A stretch of DNA of 34,163 bases from Methylobacillus sp. (GTDB lineage Bacteria > Pseudomonadota > Gammaproteobacteria > Burkholderiales > Methylophilaceae): positions 1-34,163 of the forward strand of contig JAITWS010000084.1 in the NCBI GenBank assembly GCA_031285185.1. Direction: 5' to 3'. Position 1 is the first letter of the stretch. Every line of letters begins with the position of its first letter. The position numbers and the translations under genes are program-made. Positions 8,408 through 19,315 of the stretch are shown here, one piece after another. The notes under the pieces were generated by a model. It was not told the origin of the DNA. It made no database searches and saw only the letters and a program-made list of their open reading frames with translations.

Positions 8408-9052
8408 ATGGAATCCCTCACAATCCCGCAACTGCTCGCGCTGGCCGCCGCGCTCGGCTGGGCGAGCGGCGTGCGCTTGTATCTGGTGGTGCTGATCGTC
8501 GGGCTGGTCGGCTATTTCGATTGGGCGCAACTCCCCGGAGGACTGCATATTCTCGCGCATCCGGTCATCATCGCGGCCAGCGGATTCATGGTTTTCGTCG
8601 AATTTTTCGCCGACAAAATTCCGGGGCTGGATTCGCTCTGGGATTTCACCCACACCGCAATCCGCATCCCCGCAGGCGCGGCGCTCGCAGCCTCGGTATT
8701 CGGCGCCGACCACGCCACGCTCGCAACCGTGGCCGCCATCCTGGGCGGCGGTCTCGCCGCCACCGCGCACACCGCCAAAACCACCACCCGCGCCGCCATC
8801 AACACCTCGCCCGAGCCGCTCTCCAACGTCGGCACTTCGCTCGCCGAAGACAGCATCGTCATCGGCGGCCTCTGGCTCGCCTTCAAACATCCCATCCTGT
8901 TCTGCATCGCGCTGGTGCTGGTGCTCGCCCTCAGCATCTGGCTGATCCGAAAATGCTGGCGATTTTTGTCAGGTCTGGTGCGCCGCGTGGTGCGGGCGTT
9001 TTCGGGGCGGGAGGTAATACCCGACGCTGTACCCAAGCCTTCCGAACCTTAG
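8408..9052 (+). CDS. DUF4126 domain-containing membrane protein
   Basis: ALAAALGWASGVRLYLVVLIVGL...FVEFFADKIPGLDSLWDFTHTAIRIPAGA; repeated hydrophobic segments. Confidence 0.82.
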   Translation: MESLTIPQLLALAAALGWASGVRLYLVVLIVGLVGYFDWAQLPGGLHILAHPVIIAASGFMVFVEFFADKIPGLDSLWDFTHTAIRIPAGAALAASVFGADHATLATVAAILGGGLAATAHTAKTTTRAAINTSPEPLSNVGTSLAEDSIVIGGLWLAFKHPILFCIALVLVLALSIWLIRKCWRFLSGLVRRVVRAFSGREVIPDAVPKPSEP

Positions 9053-9110
9053 GCAGGTACTGTCAAGCAATCCGTAAAACCATCCTGTCCCACTCGCTGC
9101 CGCGAATTGC

Positions 9111-9971
9111 CTAATCAAAAACCACCGTCTTGTTCGCGTAGAGCAGAATGCGGTTTTCGAGATGCCAGCGGACGGCGCGGGAGAGCACCATTTTTTCGAG
9201 ATCGCGGCCTTTTTTGATGAGGTCTTCGAGCTGGTCGCGGTGCGAAACGCGGGCGATGTCTTGTTCGATGATGGGACCTTCGTCGAGGTCTTGCGTGACG
9301 TAGTGGCTGGTCGCGCCTATGAGTTTGACGCCGCGCTCGAAGGCGCGGTGGTAGGGTTTGGCGCCGACAAAGGCGGGGAGGAAGGAGTGGTGGATGTTGA
9401 TGACGCGCTGCGGATACCGCGCGACGAAATCGGGCGAGAGCACTTGCATGTAGCGCGCGAGCACGATGAGATCAATGTCGTGCTGATCGAGCAGCGCGAA
9501 TTGTTTGGCCTCGGCTTCCGCCTTGGTTTCCTTGGTGACGGGAATCACATGGAAGGGTATCTGATAAAAATCGGCAAGCCGTGCGGTATCGGGGTGATTG
9601 CTGATGATGAGCGGAATGTCGCATTCCAGTTCGCCGCTTTGGTGGCGGTAGAGCAGATCGGCGAGGCAGTGGTCGTATTGCGAAACAAAAATCGCCATGC
9701 GCGGTTTGCGCGCGCTGAGTTTGAGTTGCCAGCGCATCTGGAAGCGTTCGGCCACGGCGGAAAAAGCCGACTCGAATTGTTCGACGGGCAGGTTGAAGCC
9801 GTGCAAATCCCATTCGACGCGCATGAGAAACAGGTCGAGTTCGGCATCCTGATGCTGGTCGGCGTGCAGAATGTTCGCGTCGTGGCGGTACAGAAAATCC
9901 GCGATCGCGGCGACCAATCCCTTGCGGTCGGGCGAGTTGATGAGAAGCGTGGCGGTGTTTTTCATCGTCAT
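9111..9971 (-). CDS. purU: formyltetrahydrofolate deformylase
   Basis: N-terminal ACT-like domain (LLINSPDRKGLVAAIADFLYRHDANILHADQH) plus a formyltransferase-like domain with NIHHSFLPAFVGAKPYHRAFERGVKLIGATSHYV. Confidence 0.96.
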   Translation of the reverse strand: MTMKNTATLLINSPDRKGLVAAIADFLYRHDANILHADQHQDAELDLFLMRVEWDLHGFNLPVEQFESAFSAVAERFQMRWQLKLSARKPRMAIFVSQYDHCLADLLYRHQSGELECDIPLIISNHPDTARLADFYQIPFHVIPVTKETKAEAEAKQFALLDQHDIDLIVLARYMQVLSPDFVARYPQRVINIHHSFLPAFVGAKPYHRAFERGVKLIGATSHYVTQDLDEGPIIEQDIARVSHRDQLEDLIKKGRDLEKMVLSRAVRWHLENRILLYANKTVVFD

Positions 9972-10069
9972 ATGCGCTAAACGAAAGTGACGAATTATAC
10001 CGATTTCATGGCCTGCGCTGGCGGGTTTGTGGTATCTTTTCCTGCCTGTATATTGAATTTGCGCCGACC

Positions 10070-10609
10070 TTGAAAAATTTCCTTATTAGCATTTTGCGAG
10101 CTTCCGCGCTGCCTTTGCTGGGCTGTGCGGTGATTCTTTTCGGTATCCTCATCTGGTGGGGGCTGTTCACCTCGGTCACGCCCGAAATCAAGGAGACAGG
10201 CTACCGCTACGCCTATCTCGATGCGGAAGGCCCTTATTACAAACTGACCGCCAAGCGCGGCGAGGTGGACGGGCTTTTGCGCCAGCAAGGGATAGAACCC
10301 GGCAGCTCGATCGCCATCATCTACGACGATCCGCGCGCTACGCCGAAGGACAAACTGCGCGCGCGCACCGGCTTTGTCATTGATGCGAACGCCGCGCCCA
10401 AGGAGCCGCTCAAGGTGGATGTCATCCCGCCGCGCCGGGTCGTTTCCGTGAGCATCAAGGCGCATCCCTTCATCGCGTATGGCAAAACCTACGGCGCGTT
10501 GCTTGAATACGCCAAGGCGCACGACATGCCCTTGCGCCTGCCCACGGTCGAGTTATACGATTTCAGCGTGTTGACCGTCGAGATGCCGCTGGAGGAGAGC
10601 CGTCCTTGA
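10070..10609 (+). CDS. membrane-anchored GyrI-like / effector-binding domain protein
   Basis: N-terminal TM, then YRYAYLDAEGPYYKL...GIEPGSSIAIIYDDPRATPKDKLRARTGFVID, resembling the GyrI-like fold. TTG start. Confidence 0.6.
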   Translation: MKNFLISILRASALPLLGCAVILFGILIWWGLFTSVTPEIKETGYRYAYLDAEGPYYKLTAKRGEVDGLLRQQGIEPGSSIAIIYDDPRATPKDKLRARTGFVIDANAAPKEPLKVDVIPPRRVVSVSIKAHPFIAYGKTYGALLEYAKAHDMPLRLPTVELYDFSVLTVEMPLEESRP

Positions 10610-11532
10610 GTTTTTTCCTGCTGATTTTCGCGCTGATACTTGGCTATCACCGCCCGGAATCACAGCCGGATTGGTTGCGTGATTTGACGCGCCCGTATGC
10701 CGCGTGGCTGGAACACAATTTCAACGATGGTCGCAAACGGCACGGCACGCTGGCGTGGGTGATCGCGGTGTCCGTGCCGGTGCTCATCGCAGGCATCGTT
10801 ACCTATGCGCTGTCCGGCCTCAACGAGAGTCTGGGCGCGGTGTTCTCGCTGCTTGTGTTGTATCTCGCGCTGCGCGTCGGGCGCTTTGGCCACATGCCGG
10901 AACGAATCGCGAAAAAACTGCGCGCGGATCAACTGCCCGAAGCGCGCGATCTGCTGGTGGAATGGCAAGGCGGCGACGCGCTGAATTACGACGCGACGCA
11001 CATCGCCAAGGCGGGCATGGAACGCGCATTGCAAAACGCGCACTACGAAATTTTCGCGCCGATTTTCTGGTTTTTCATTTTCAGCGTCGTCGGTCTGGGC
11101 GCGGCGGGTGTGTTGTTGTACCGCCTTTCCTGGCTGCTCAAAAACGAATGGAACGGAGCGCAAGGCGATTTCGGAAAATTTCCGACGCGCGTTTTCAACT
11201 GGCTGGATTGGCTGCCTGCGCGCGTTACCGCCGCCGGTTTCGCCGTGGTCGGCGATTTTGAAGATGCCGTTTATTGCTGGCGCACGCAAGCCGCCGATTG
11301 GCCGGACGAAGCGCAAGGCATCATCCTCGCGAGCGGCGCGGGCGCGCTCGGCGTGCGCCTCGGCAACCCGCTGCCCACGCAGGATGCGCCTGAATATCGC
11401 CCCGAACTCGGCATGGGCGACGAACCGGATGCCGACTATCTGCAAAGCGCGACCGGGCTGATCTGGCGCGTGCTGGTGGTGATGCTCGGATTGATGCTGC
11501 TGCTGAGTTTCGCGCACTGGCTGGGAAGCTGA
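10606..11532 (+). CDS. CobD/CbiB-family membrane protein
   Basis: 308 aa polytopic protein; [17 protein letters not shown]...[13 protein letters not shown]-like region and overall layout resemble CobD/CbiB-family proteins. Starts at a TTG overlapping the upstream stop. Confidence 0.72.
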   Translation: MSFFLLIFALILGYHRPESQPDWLRDLTRPYAAWLEHNFNDGRKRHGTLAWVIAVSVPVLIAGIVTYALSGLNESLGAVFSLLVLYLALRVGRFGHMPERIAKKLRADQLPEARDLLVEWQGGDALNYDATHIAKAGMERALQNAHYEIFAPIFWFFIFSVVGLGAAGVLLYRLSWLLKNEWNGAQGDFGKFPTRVFNWLDWLPARVTAAGFAVVGDFEDAVYCWRTQAADWPDEAQGIILASGAGALGVRLGNPLPTQDAPEYRPELGMGDEPDADYLQSATGLIWRVLVVMLGLMLLLSFAHWLGS

Positions 11533-11533
11533 C

Positions 11534-12478
11534 ATGAACGCGCCCGAAATGAATGTCGTGCTCGCCAATCCGCGCGGTTTCTGCGCCGGCGTGGATCGCG
11601 CCATCATCATCGTCGAACAGGCGCTGGAACGTTTCGGCGCGCCCATTTATGTGCGGCACGAAGTCGTGCACAACAAATTCGTGGTGGATGAATTGAAACG
11701 CAAAGGCGCGGTTTTCGTCGAGGAGCTGGACGAAGTGCCGACCGGCGGAACCGTTGTTTTCAGCGCGCACGGCGTTTCCAAAGACGTGCGCGCCGAGGCC
11801 GAGCGGCGCGGCTTGCGCGTGTTTGACGCAACCTGTCCGCTGGTCACCAAAGTGCATGTGGAAGTCAGCAAGCTGCGCGAAAAAGATCGCGAAATCGTCA
11901 TGATCGGCCATCGCGGTCACCCCGAAGTCGAAGGCACGATGGGGCAATCCAGGGAAGGCATGTATCTTGTGGAATCGCCCGACGACGTGGAAAAGTTGCA
12001 GGTGAAAAATCCGCACAAGCTCGCGTTCGTGACGCAAACCACGCTCTCGCTCGACGATGCCGCGCGACTTATCGCCGCGTTGAAACAACGCTTCCCCGAC
12101 ATCGTGGGACCCAAGAGCGACGACATCTGCTACGCCACGCAAAACCGTCAGGACGCGGTCAAGCTCATGGCGAAACAGTGCGATCTGGTCATCGTGGTCG
12201 GCTCGCCCAACAGCTCCAACTCCAACCGTCTGCGCGAGGTGGCGCTCAACAACGGCGTGGAAGCCTACATGGTGGATAACGCCGGACAGTTGAACCCCGA
12301 CTGGATCAAAGGCAAAACGCGCATCGGCGTCACCGCGGGCGCATCCGCCCCGGAAGTGCTGGTCAGGGAAGTGGTCGCAAAACTGAAAACGCTGGGCATC
12401 GCCGATGTGCGCGAACTCGACGGCATCACCGAAAACGTCGTGTTCCCGCTGCCCAAAAATCTGACGACTGCCGCATGA
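11534..12478 (+). CDS. ispH: 4-hydroxy-3-methylbut-2-enyl diphosphate reductase
   Basis: [45 protein letters not shown] and [18 protein letters not shown] motifs. Confidence 0.98.
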   Translation: MNAPEMNVVLANPRGFCAGVDRAIIIVEQALERFGAPIYVRHEVVHNKFVVDELKRKGAVFVEELDEVPTGGTVVFSAHGVSKDVRAEAERRGLRVFDATCPLVTKVHVEVSKLREKDREIVMIGHRGHPEVEGTMGQSREGMYLVESPDDVEKLQVKNPHKLAFVTQTTLSLDDAARLIAALKQRFPDIVGPKSDDICYATQNRQDAVKLMAKQCDLVIVVGSPNSSNSNRLREVALNNGVEAYMVDNAGQLNPDWIKGKTRIGVTAGASAPEVLVREVVAKLKTLGIADVRELDGITENVVFPLPKNLTTAA

Positions 12479-13080
12479 GCAAAACCATCACGCTCGCGCT
12501 CACCGGCGCTTCGGGAATGCCCTATGCGATGCGCCTGCTGGAATCGCTGCTGGACGCGGGGCATCACGTTTATCTCGTCTATTCCCAAGCCGCGCAACTC
12601 GTCGCCGCGCAGGAAATGAACCTCAACCTCCCCGCCAAAACCGCCGAAGCGCACCGTATTTTGGTCGAACGCACAGGCTGCAAACCGGAGCAATTGACGG
12701 TATTCGCGCGCGAAGACTGGAACGCGCCCATCGCCTCGGGAAGCGGCGCGGCAGACGCGATGGTGGTCTGCCCCTGCACCATGGGAACCCTGGCCGCAAT
12801 TGCGAACGGCCTCTCCGACAATCTCATCGAACGCGCGGCAGACGTGATGCTCAAGGAAGGCCGCAAACTCATCCTCGTCCCGCGCGAAACGCCGTTCTCC
12901 GCGATCCATCTGGAAAACATGCTCAAACTCGCGCGCATGGGCGCCATCATGCTCGCCCCCAATCCCGGCTTTTACCATCTGCCGAAAACCGTGGACGACC
13001 TCGTGGATTTCGTCGTCGCAAAAATACTCGACCAGTTGAGCGTGGAACACCAACTGGTCGGGAAATGGGGAAATATTTAG
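12475..13080 (+). CDS. ubiX: flavin prenyltransferase UbiX
   Basis: [46 protein letters not shown] and [17 protein letters not shown] motifs; ATGA overlap with ispH. Confidence 0.97.
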   Translation: MSKTITLALTGASGMPYAMRLLESLLDAGHHVYLVYSQAAQLVAAQEMNLNLPAKTAEAHRILVERTGCKPEQLTVFAREDWNAPIASGSGAADAMVVCPCTMGTLAAIANGLSDNLIERAADVMLKEGRKLILVPRETPFSAIHLENMLKLARMGAIMLAPNPGFYHLPKTVDDLVDFVVAKILDQLSVEHQLVGKWGNI

Positions 13081-13137
13081 TTTAGAGCCTCCCTGTTGCG
13101 CCGCGGAACCAATCGTCCGCGTGCGGGCTTTGACGCG

Positions 13138-14649
13138 CTATCCCAAAAACAGCTTGTATCCCGGATTGGCGCTTTCGTCCCAGTAGGCGTAGCCGAGTTT
13201 GTCGAGGAATTTTTTGAACGCGGCGTGTTCTTTGGGCGGCACCTGAATGCCGACCAGCACGCGGCCATAATCGGTGCCGTGGTTGCGATAATGGAACAGG
13301 CTGATGTTCCAGTTGTGTCCCATGTTTTCGAGGAATTGCATGAGCGCGCCGGGGCGTTCGGGAAACTCAAAACGGAACACCCGTTCGTTTTTCACCTGCG
13401 GCGCGTGACCGCCGACAAGGTGGCGCAGATGCAGTTTGCCCATTTCGTTGTCGGTCAGGTCAAGCGCGGGCAGACCGTTGCGACGCAGCATTTGCGCGAG
13501 TTTGGCGGATTCGCCCTGCTGGTGCGTGGTGACGCCGACGAAAATGTGCGCCTCGCGCGGGTCGGCGTAGCGGTAATTGAATTCGGTGATGTTGCGCTTG
13601 CCGAGCAGACTGCAAAATTTTCGGAACGAACCCGGTTTTTCGGGGATGGTGACAGCCAGCACCGCCTCGCGCTTTTCGCCGATTTCGGCGCGTTCCGCGA
13701 CGAAGCGCAGCCGGTCGAAATTGGTGTTCGCGCCGGAAGCGACCGCGATCAGCGTTTTGTCGCGCAGTTTGTGCCGCTGGGCGTATTCCTTCAAACCCGC
13801 GACGGCAAGCGCGCCCGAGGGTTCCAGTATTGAGCGCGTATCTTCGAACACATCCTTGATCGCGGCGCAGATCGCGTCGTTATCCACCAGCACCATTTCA
13901 TCAACATATTCGCGGCACAGGCGGAAGGTTTCCACGCCCACCTGCTTGACCGCCGTGCCGTCGGCGAACAGGCCGACCTGATCGAGCACCACGCGCTTGC
14001 CCGCTTTCAGCGAGCGCGTCATCGCGTCGGCATCCACGGTTTCCACGCCGATCATCTTGATTTCCGGGCGCAGACGTTTGACGTAAGCCGCAACGCCCGC
14101 GAGCAGCCCGCCGCCGCCCACCGCGCAGAAAATCGCGTGTATGGGCGCTGGATGTTCACGCAAAATTTCGGCGGCGATGGTTCCCTGTCCGGCGATGACG
14201 TGGGGGTCGTCGTAGGGATGGACGAAGGTCAGTTTTTCCGATTTTTCGAGCTTGAGCGCGTGGTCGTAGGCGTCGGAATATGAATCGCCCGCGAGCACCA
14301 CTTCGCCGCCGCGATTGCGTACCGCCTCCACTTTGATGAGCGGCGTGGTGGTGGGCATCACGATCACCGCGCGACAGCCGAGCTTTTGCGCCGCCAGCGC
14401 CACGCCTTGCGCGTGATTGCCCGCGCTCGCCGCGATCACGCCGCGTTTGAGTTGCGCCGGGGTGAGGTGCGCCATTTTGTTGTAAGCGCCGCGCAGCTTG
14501 AACGAAAACACCGGCTGCATATCCTCGCGCTTCAACAGCGCCGTGTTGCCTATGCGCCGCGACAGGTTGAGCTGGGTTGCCAATGGCGTTTCCACCGCCA
14601 CGTCGTAAACGCGCGCGGTGAGAATTTTTTCGAGATAGTCGTTTTTCAT
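13138..14649 (-). CDS. ilvA: threonine ammonia-lyase, biosynthetic
   Basis: KREDMQPVFSFKLRGAYNKMAHL PLP-lysine region, AVGGGGLLAG, and two C-terminal ACT-like regulatory repeats. Start set to ATG 14649. Confidence 0.96.
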   Translation of the reverse strand: MKNDYLEKILTARVYDVAVETPLATQLNLSRRIGNTALLKREDMQPVFSFKLRGAYNKMAHLTPAQLKRGVIAASAGNHAQGVALAAQKLGCRAVIVMPTTTPLIKVEAVRNRGGEVVLAGDSYSDAYDHALKLEKSEKLTFVHPYDDPHVIAGQGTIAAEILREHPAPIHAIFCAVGGGGLLAGVAAYVKRLRPEIKMIGVETVDADAMTRSLKAGKRVVLDQVGLFADGTAVKQVGVETFRLCREYVDEMVLVDNDAICAAIKDVFEDTRSILEPSGALAVAGLKEYAQRHKLRDKTLIAVASGANTNFDRLRFVAERAEIGEKREAVLAVTIPEKPGSFRKFCSLLGKRNITEFNYRYADPREAHIFVGVTTHQQGESAKLAQMLRRNGLPALDLTDNEMGKLHLRHLVGGHAPQVKNERVFRFEFPERPGALMQFLENMGHNWNISLFHYRNHGTDYGRVLVGIQVPPKEHAAFKKFLDKLGYAYWDESANPGYKLFLG

Positions 14650-14717
14650 CGGTGGATGGGGCGTGTATGATTCAGGCTTCATTATAAAGAAAACCCCGGA
14701 TTGGAAGGATAAATCTC

Positions 14718-15380
14718 ATGGCATCGCAAGACGAACTGAAACAGCAAGTCGCCAAGGCCGCCGCCGAATACGCGCGCGGCGGCATCATCGGCGTGGGAAC
14801 CGGCTCGACGGCCAACTATTTCATCGAAGAGCTGGCCAAAATAAAAAGCCGCATTGACGGCGCGGTGGCGAGTTCGGAAGCGACCGCGCAACGGTTGCGC
14901 GGCCACGGCATCAAAGTGCTGGATTTGAACAACGTGAGTCCGGGCGATCTGGAAATCTATGTTGATGGCGCGGACGAAATCACCGAGCACATGCACATGC
15001 TCAAGGGCGGCGGCGGCGCGTTGACGCGCGAGAAAGTCGTCGCGGCGGTGGCGCAAAAATTCATCTGCATTTGCGACGCGACCAAACTTGTGCCGGTGCT
15101 CGGCAAATTTCCGCTGCCGGTTGAAGTTCTGCCGATGGCGCGCAGTCACGTTGCGCGAGAATTGACGCGCCTGGGCGGCCAGCCGGTGCTGCGCGATTTC
15201 ACCACCGACAACGGCAACGTGATTCTGGATGTGCACGGCCTCACCATCGTCAATCCGGTCGAGACGGAAGCGAAGATCAACCAGATCGTCGGCGTTGTCA
15301 CCAACGGTCTGTTCGCCGCGCGTCCCGCCGATGTGCTGTTGCTGGCGACGCAGGAAGGCGTGCGGACGCTCAAGCGTTGA
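14718..15380 (+). CDS. rpiA: ribose-5-phosphate isomerase A
   Basis: [45 protein letters not shown] and ILDVHGLTI motifs. Confidence 0.97.
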   Translation: MASQDELKQQVAKAAAEYARGGIIGVGTGSTANYFIEELAKIKSRIDGAVASSEATAQRLRGHGIKVLDLNNVSPGDLEIYVDGADEITEHMHMLKGGGGALTREKVVAAVAQKFICICDATKLVPVLGKFPLPVEVLPMARSHVARELTRLGGQPVLRDFTTDNGNVILDVHGLTIVNPVETEAKINQIVGVVTNGLFAARPADVLLLATQEGVRTLKR

Positions 15381-15451
15381 TGTATGTGATTTCCCGCTCT
15401 TGCCCGCGCTCTTTCTCTCTCTGCCTTCAAGGAAATTGCAGACGAGATTTT

Positions 15452-15487
15452 CCCTCTCCCGCTCGCGGGAGAGGGTTAGGGTGAGGG
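15452..15487. repeat. REP-like hairpin repeat, copy C
   Basis: CCCTCTCCCGC-tc-GCGGGAGAGGG followed by ttagggtgaggg, same orientation as copy A. Confidence 0.8.
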
Positions 15488-15515
15488 CAAGAAGTTTCAA
15501 GCAAAAGATACCCTG

Positions 15516-16997
15516 ATGAAAAACACCCTGCCCACCGAAATCGCTGCGGTTGATCTCGGTTCCAACAGCTTCCGTTTGCAAATGGCGCAATTGGTGGACG
15601 ACCAATTGGTGTTCCACGATTCCCTGCGCGAAATGGTGCGGCTCGGCGCGGGTCTGAGCAAGGACAAAACGCTGGATGCCGATTCGCAGCGTCGCGCCAT
15701 TGCCTGTCTCAAGCGTTTCGGCGAGCGTCTGCGCGGCTTGCCGCCGGATGCCGTGCGCGCGGTGGCGACCAACACATTCCGCGTCGCCAAAAACGCGCCA
15801 CAACTTCTGCAGGAAGCCGAAGCCGCGCTCGGATTCCCCATCGAAATCATCGCCGGACGCGAAGAAGCGCGCATGATTTTCGTCGGCGTCACGCACGGCC
15901 TCAGCACGTCGAGAAACGCGCGTCTCGTAATAGATATCGGCGGCGGCTCCACCGAATTCATCATCGGGCGCGGCTTCGAGCCGGAGGAAATGGAAAGCCT
16001 GTACATGGGCTGCGTCAGCTACAGTATGCGATTTTTCGCCGACGGCAAACTGAGCGAAGGCAATCTCAAACGCGCGGAAATCGCCGCGCGGGAAGAAGTG
16101 CAAGGCATACGCCGTCAATTCGGCGCGGGCAACTGGGACGAAGCGATCGGTTCCTCGGGAACCGCGCGCGCCTTGGGCGAAGTGCTGCTCGAACAAGGCT
16201 GGAGCAACGGGGAAATCACGCTGGAAGGTCTGGAAAATCTGCGCGATTTGCTGGTCAAAACTAAGGAACTCAAAAAACTGCAACTCGCGGGCGTGAACGA
16301 CGAACGCCTGCCCTCCTTCCCCGGCGGATTCAGCATCATGCTGGGCGCGTTCCGCGAACTGGGCATCAAAACAATGGAAGTCGCCAACGGCGCGTTGCGC
16401 GAAGGTGTGTTGTACGAGCTGGTCGGTCGTATGCACCAGCAGGACACGCGCGAAGAAACCGTCGCGCGTTTCAAGCGCCGCTATCACGTTGACGCGCGGC
16501 AAGCGCGGCGCGTGGAAGCCACCGCGCTGGCGCTGCTCAAACAAGTCGAGCCGCGCATGGAACACGCCGAAGCTGCGGAACGCCACTTGTCATGGGCTGC
16601 GCGACTGCACGAAATCGGCACCTCCATCGCCCATGTCGGCTATCACAAACATTCCTCCTACATTCTGGAACACGCCGACATGCCCGGCTTCTCGCGCATG
16701 GAACAGCAAACGCTGAGTCTGCTCGTGCGCTGCCAGCGCCGCTCGCTGCCCAAAGCCGTGCTGCCGGAAACCCACGACGAACGCAGCGTGATGATCGCCG
16801 CCTTGCGCCTCGCCGTGCTGCTGCATCGCAACCGGCAAGACGCGGCATTGCCCGCGCTGGAATTTGACTGGAACGGCAAAAATTTCCGTCTGCGTGTTGA
16901 TGAAAACTGGCTCGCGCAAAACCCTCTCGCCGAAAGCGCGCTCCGCGCGGAAGTTTTGTACTGGAAAGATGCGGGCGTGGAGCTTAAGTTGAAGTAG
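15516..16997 (+). CDS. ppx: exopolyphosphatase (Ppx/GppA family)
   Basis: AAVDLGSNSFRLQMAQ, VIDIGGGSTEFIIG and a C-terminal HD-like region; 493 aa. Confidence 0.94.
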   Translation: MKNTLPTEIAAVDLGSNSFRLQMAQLVDDQLVFHDSLREMVRLGAGLSKDKTLDADSQRRAIACLKRFGERLRGLPPDAVRAVATNTFRVAKNAPQLLQEAEAALGFPIEIIAGREEARMIFVGVTHGLSTSRNARLVIDIGGGSTEFIIGRGFEPEEMESLYMGCVSYSMRFFADGKLSEGNLKRAEIAAREEVQGIRRQFGAGNWDEAIGSSGTARALGEVLLEQGWSNGEITLEGLENLRDLLVKTKELKKLQLAGVNDERLPSFPGGFSIMLGAFRELGIKTMEVANGALREGVLYELVGRMHQQDTREETVARFKRRYHVDARQARRVEATALALLKQVEPRMEHAEAAERHLSWAARLHEIGTSIAHVGYHKHSSYILEHADMPGFSRMEQQTLSLLVRCQRRSLPKAVLPETHDERSVMIAALRLAVLLHRNRQDAALPALEFDWNGKNFRLRVDENWLAQNPLAESALRAEVLYWKDAGVELKLK

Positions 16998-17048
16998 AAG
17001 GGACGGGTTGCAAACCCGCCCTATAGACGGAACCGAAGCCTGAACAAT

Positions 17049-17085
17049 AAAAAAACCGGACAGTCTTGCGACCATCCGGTTTTTC
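17049..17085. terminator. bidirectional rho-independent terminator between ppx and pnp
   Basis: AAAAACCGGA-cagtcttgcgacca-TCCGGTTTTT lies between the convergent ppx and pnp stop codons. Confidence 0.8.
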
Positions 17086-17102
17086 CAAGCGAAAAAGCAG
17101 AA

Positions 17103-19226
17103 CTATTCCTGCCCGTTTTCTGTTGGTGCTTTCGCTTCCGGCGCGTCCAGCAGCGCCTTCATCGAGAGACGGACGCGGCCGCGGTCGTCCACTTCCAGCA
17201 CTTTGACCTTGACCTGCTGGCCTTCCTTGAGGAAATCGGAGACGTTGTTCACGCGCTGGTGAGCAATTTGGGAGATATGGACGAGGCCGTCCTTGCCGGG
17301 CAGCAGCGAGACGATGGCGCCGATGTCGAGCAGCTTGAGGACGGTGCCTTCATAAACCTGCCCCACTTCCACTTCGGCGGTAATCAGCTCGATGCGGCGC
17401 TTGGCTTCTTCGCCCGCTTCGGCGTTGATGCAGCCGATCTTGATGGTTCCATCGTCGTCAATGTCTATTGTCGTGCCGGTTTCTTCGGTCAGCGCGCGGA
17501 TGACCGCGCCGCCCTTGCCGATCACGTCGCGGATTTTTTCCGGGTTGATCTTGAGCGTGATGATGCGCGGCGCAAATGCGGACAACTCTTCGCGCGAGTG
17601 ATCCATCGCCTGTTTCATCAGTCCGAGAATGTGCATACGGCCTTCCCTGGCCTGCGCCAGCGCGACTTTCATGATTTCGGCGGTGATGCCGGTGATCTTG
17701 ATGTCCATTTGCAGCGCGGTGATGCCGTGCTCGGTTCCGGCGACCTTGAAATCCATGTCGCCCAGATGATCTTCGTCGCCGAGAATGTCGGTCAACACGG
17801 CGAAGCGGTTGCCTTCCTTGATGAGTCCCATCGCGATGCCCGCGACGTGCGCCTTGACCGGCACGCCCGCGTCCATGAGCGCGAGACAGCCGCCGCAGAC
17901 GGAGGCCATCGAGCTGGAGCCGTTGGATTCGGTGATTTCAGACACGACACGAATGGTGTAGCCGAATTCTTCCTGCGACGGCAACGCGGCGATGAGCGCG
18001 CGTTTGGCGAGGCGACCGTGGCCGATTTCGCGGCGCTTGGGCGTGCCCACGCGCCCGGTTTCGCCGGTGGCATAGGGCGGCATGTTGTAGTGCAGCATGA
18101 AGCGATCATGATATTCGCCTTGCAGCGCGTCTATGATCTGTTCGTCGCGTCCCGTGCCCAGCGTGGCGACGACCAGCGCCTGCGTTTCGCCGCGTGTGAA
18201 CAGCGCGGAACCGTGGGTGCGCGGCAGCACGCCGGTGCGTATGCTGATCGGGCGCACTGTGCGCGTGTCGCGACCATCAATGCGCGGCTCGCCGTTGAGA
18301 ATCTGGCTGCGAACCACATTGGCTTCCAGCTTGAACAGCGCGTCCTTGATCTGGTTGGCGGCGTTGGTGTCGGTGTTTTCGGTAATCATCTCGCCCAGCA
18401 CGCGCGATTTGATTTCATCAAGCCGACCGGAACGCGCCTGCTTGGATTTGATCTTGTACGCTTCGTTGATGTCGGTGGCGGCGAGCGCGTTCAGCTTCTC
18501 GGTCATGGCCGCATCGGTTTCCGGCGGAACCCAGTTCCACGGCTCCTTGCCGACTTCGGCGGCGAGTTCGTTGATGAGATTGATGACGGCTTGCTGCTGC
18601 TGATGCCCATAAACCACGGAACCCAGCATCACGTCCTCGGACAACTGCTGCGCTTCGGATTCCACCATCAGCACTGCGTTGGCGGTCGCGGCGACCACGA
18701 GATCGAGCTGCGTTTCCTTGAGTTCGGTCGCAGTCGGATTCAGCACATATTCGCCGTTGATGTAACCGACGCGCGCCGCGCCGATCGGGCCGTAAAACGG
18801 AATGCCGGAAATCGCCAGCGCCGCGGAAGCACCGATGATGGCCGGAATATCCGCATCAATTTCATTATCCGACGACATCACGGTCGCGACGATCTGCACT
18901 TCGTTGTAAAACGCTTCAGGGAACAGCGGACGCAACGGGCGATCAATCAGGCGGGAAGTCAGCGTTTCCTTTTCGGAAGGGCGGCCTTCGCGCTTGAAAA
19001 AGCCACCGGGAATCTTGCCGGCGGCGTAAGTGCGTTCCTGATAATCCACGGTCAGCGGGAAAAAATCCTGACCTTCCTTCACCTCATGCTTGCCCACCAC
19101 GGTCACCAGCACCACGGTATCGTCCAGACTCACCATCACCGCGCCGTCCGATTGGCGCGCGATTTCACCTGTTTCCAGCGTCAGCGTATGCTTGCCATAC
19201 TGGATTGATTTTTTGATTGATTTCAC
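17103..19226 (-). CDS. pnp: polyribonucleotide nucleotidyltransferase
   Basis: 707 aa with two RNase PH domains, KH ([25 protein letters not shown]) and S1 ([33 protein letters not shown]) domains. Confidence 0.98.
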   Translation of the reverse strand: MKSIKKSIQYGKHTLTLETGEIARQSDGAVMVSLDDTVVLVTVVGKHEVKEGQDFFPLTVDYQERTYAAGKIPGGFFKREGRPSEKETLTSRLIDRPLRPLFPEAFYNEVQIVATVMSSDNEIDADIPAIIGASAALAISGIPFYGPIGAARVGYINGEYVLNPTATELKETQLDLVVAATANAVLMVESEAQQLSEDVMLGSVVYGHQQQQAVINLINELAAEVGKEPWNWVPPETDAAMTEKLNALAATDINEAYKIKSKQARSGRLDEIKSRVLGEMITENTDTNAANQIKDALFKLEANVVRSQILNGEPRIDGRDTRTVRPISIRTGVLPRTHGSALFTRGETQALVVATLGTGRDEQIIDALQGEYHDRFMLHYNMPPYATGETGRVGTPKRREIGHGRLAKRALIAALPSQEEFGYTIRVVSEITESNGSSSMASVCGGCLALMDAGVPVKAHVAGIAMGLIKEGNRFAVLTDILGDEDHLGDMDFKVAGTEHGITALQMDIKITGITAEIMKVALAQAREGRMHILGLMKQAMDHSREELSAFAPRIITLKINPEKIRDVIGKGGAVIRALTEETGTTIDIDDDGTIKIGCINAEAGEEAKRRIELITAEVEVGQVYEGTVLKLLDIGAIVSLLPGKDGLVHISQIAHQRVNNVSDFLKEGQQVKVKVLEVDDRGRVRLSMKALLDAPEAKAPTENGQE

Positions 19227-19247
19227 GACTTATGTCCTTTTTAAAAT

Positions 19248-19296
19248 GAAACAAGCCGACAAGCGCTGCGTTACCGCATGGCTTTCGGCTTGTTTT
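19248..19296 (-). terminator. terminator/processing hairpin between rpsO and pnp
   Basis: Inverted repeat gaaacaagccga ... tcggcttgtttt in the rpsO-pnp intergenic region, with A/T-rich flanks. Confidence 0.6.
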
Positions 19297-19315
19297 CGCG
19301 ATCCAGAGGGGATAT

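Noticed and set aside
13102-13121. CGCGGA-accaatcg-TCCGCG inverted repeat between ubiX and ilvA
   Set aside because: Only a 6-bp stem and no T-tract; too weak to call a terminator.
14682-16586. 634-aa minus-strand ORF spanning rpiA and ppx
   Set aside because: Covers two confident plus-strand genes and the intervening REP-like repeat; no recognisable domain.
17004-17018. CGGGTT-gca-AACCCG hairpin after ppx
   Set aside because: Possibly a small dispersed repeat, but a 6-bp stem alone is weak and the clear terminator lies just downstream.
17259-19208. 649-aa plus-strand ORF opposite pnp
   Set aside because: Shadow ORF antisense to pnp; Arg/His/Asp-rich low-similarity sequence.
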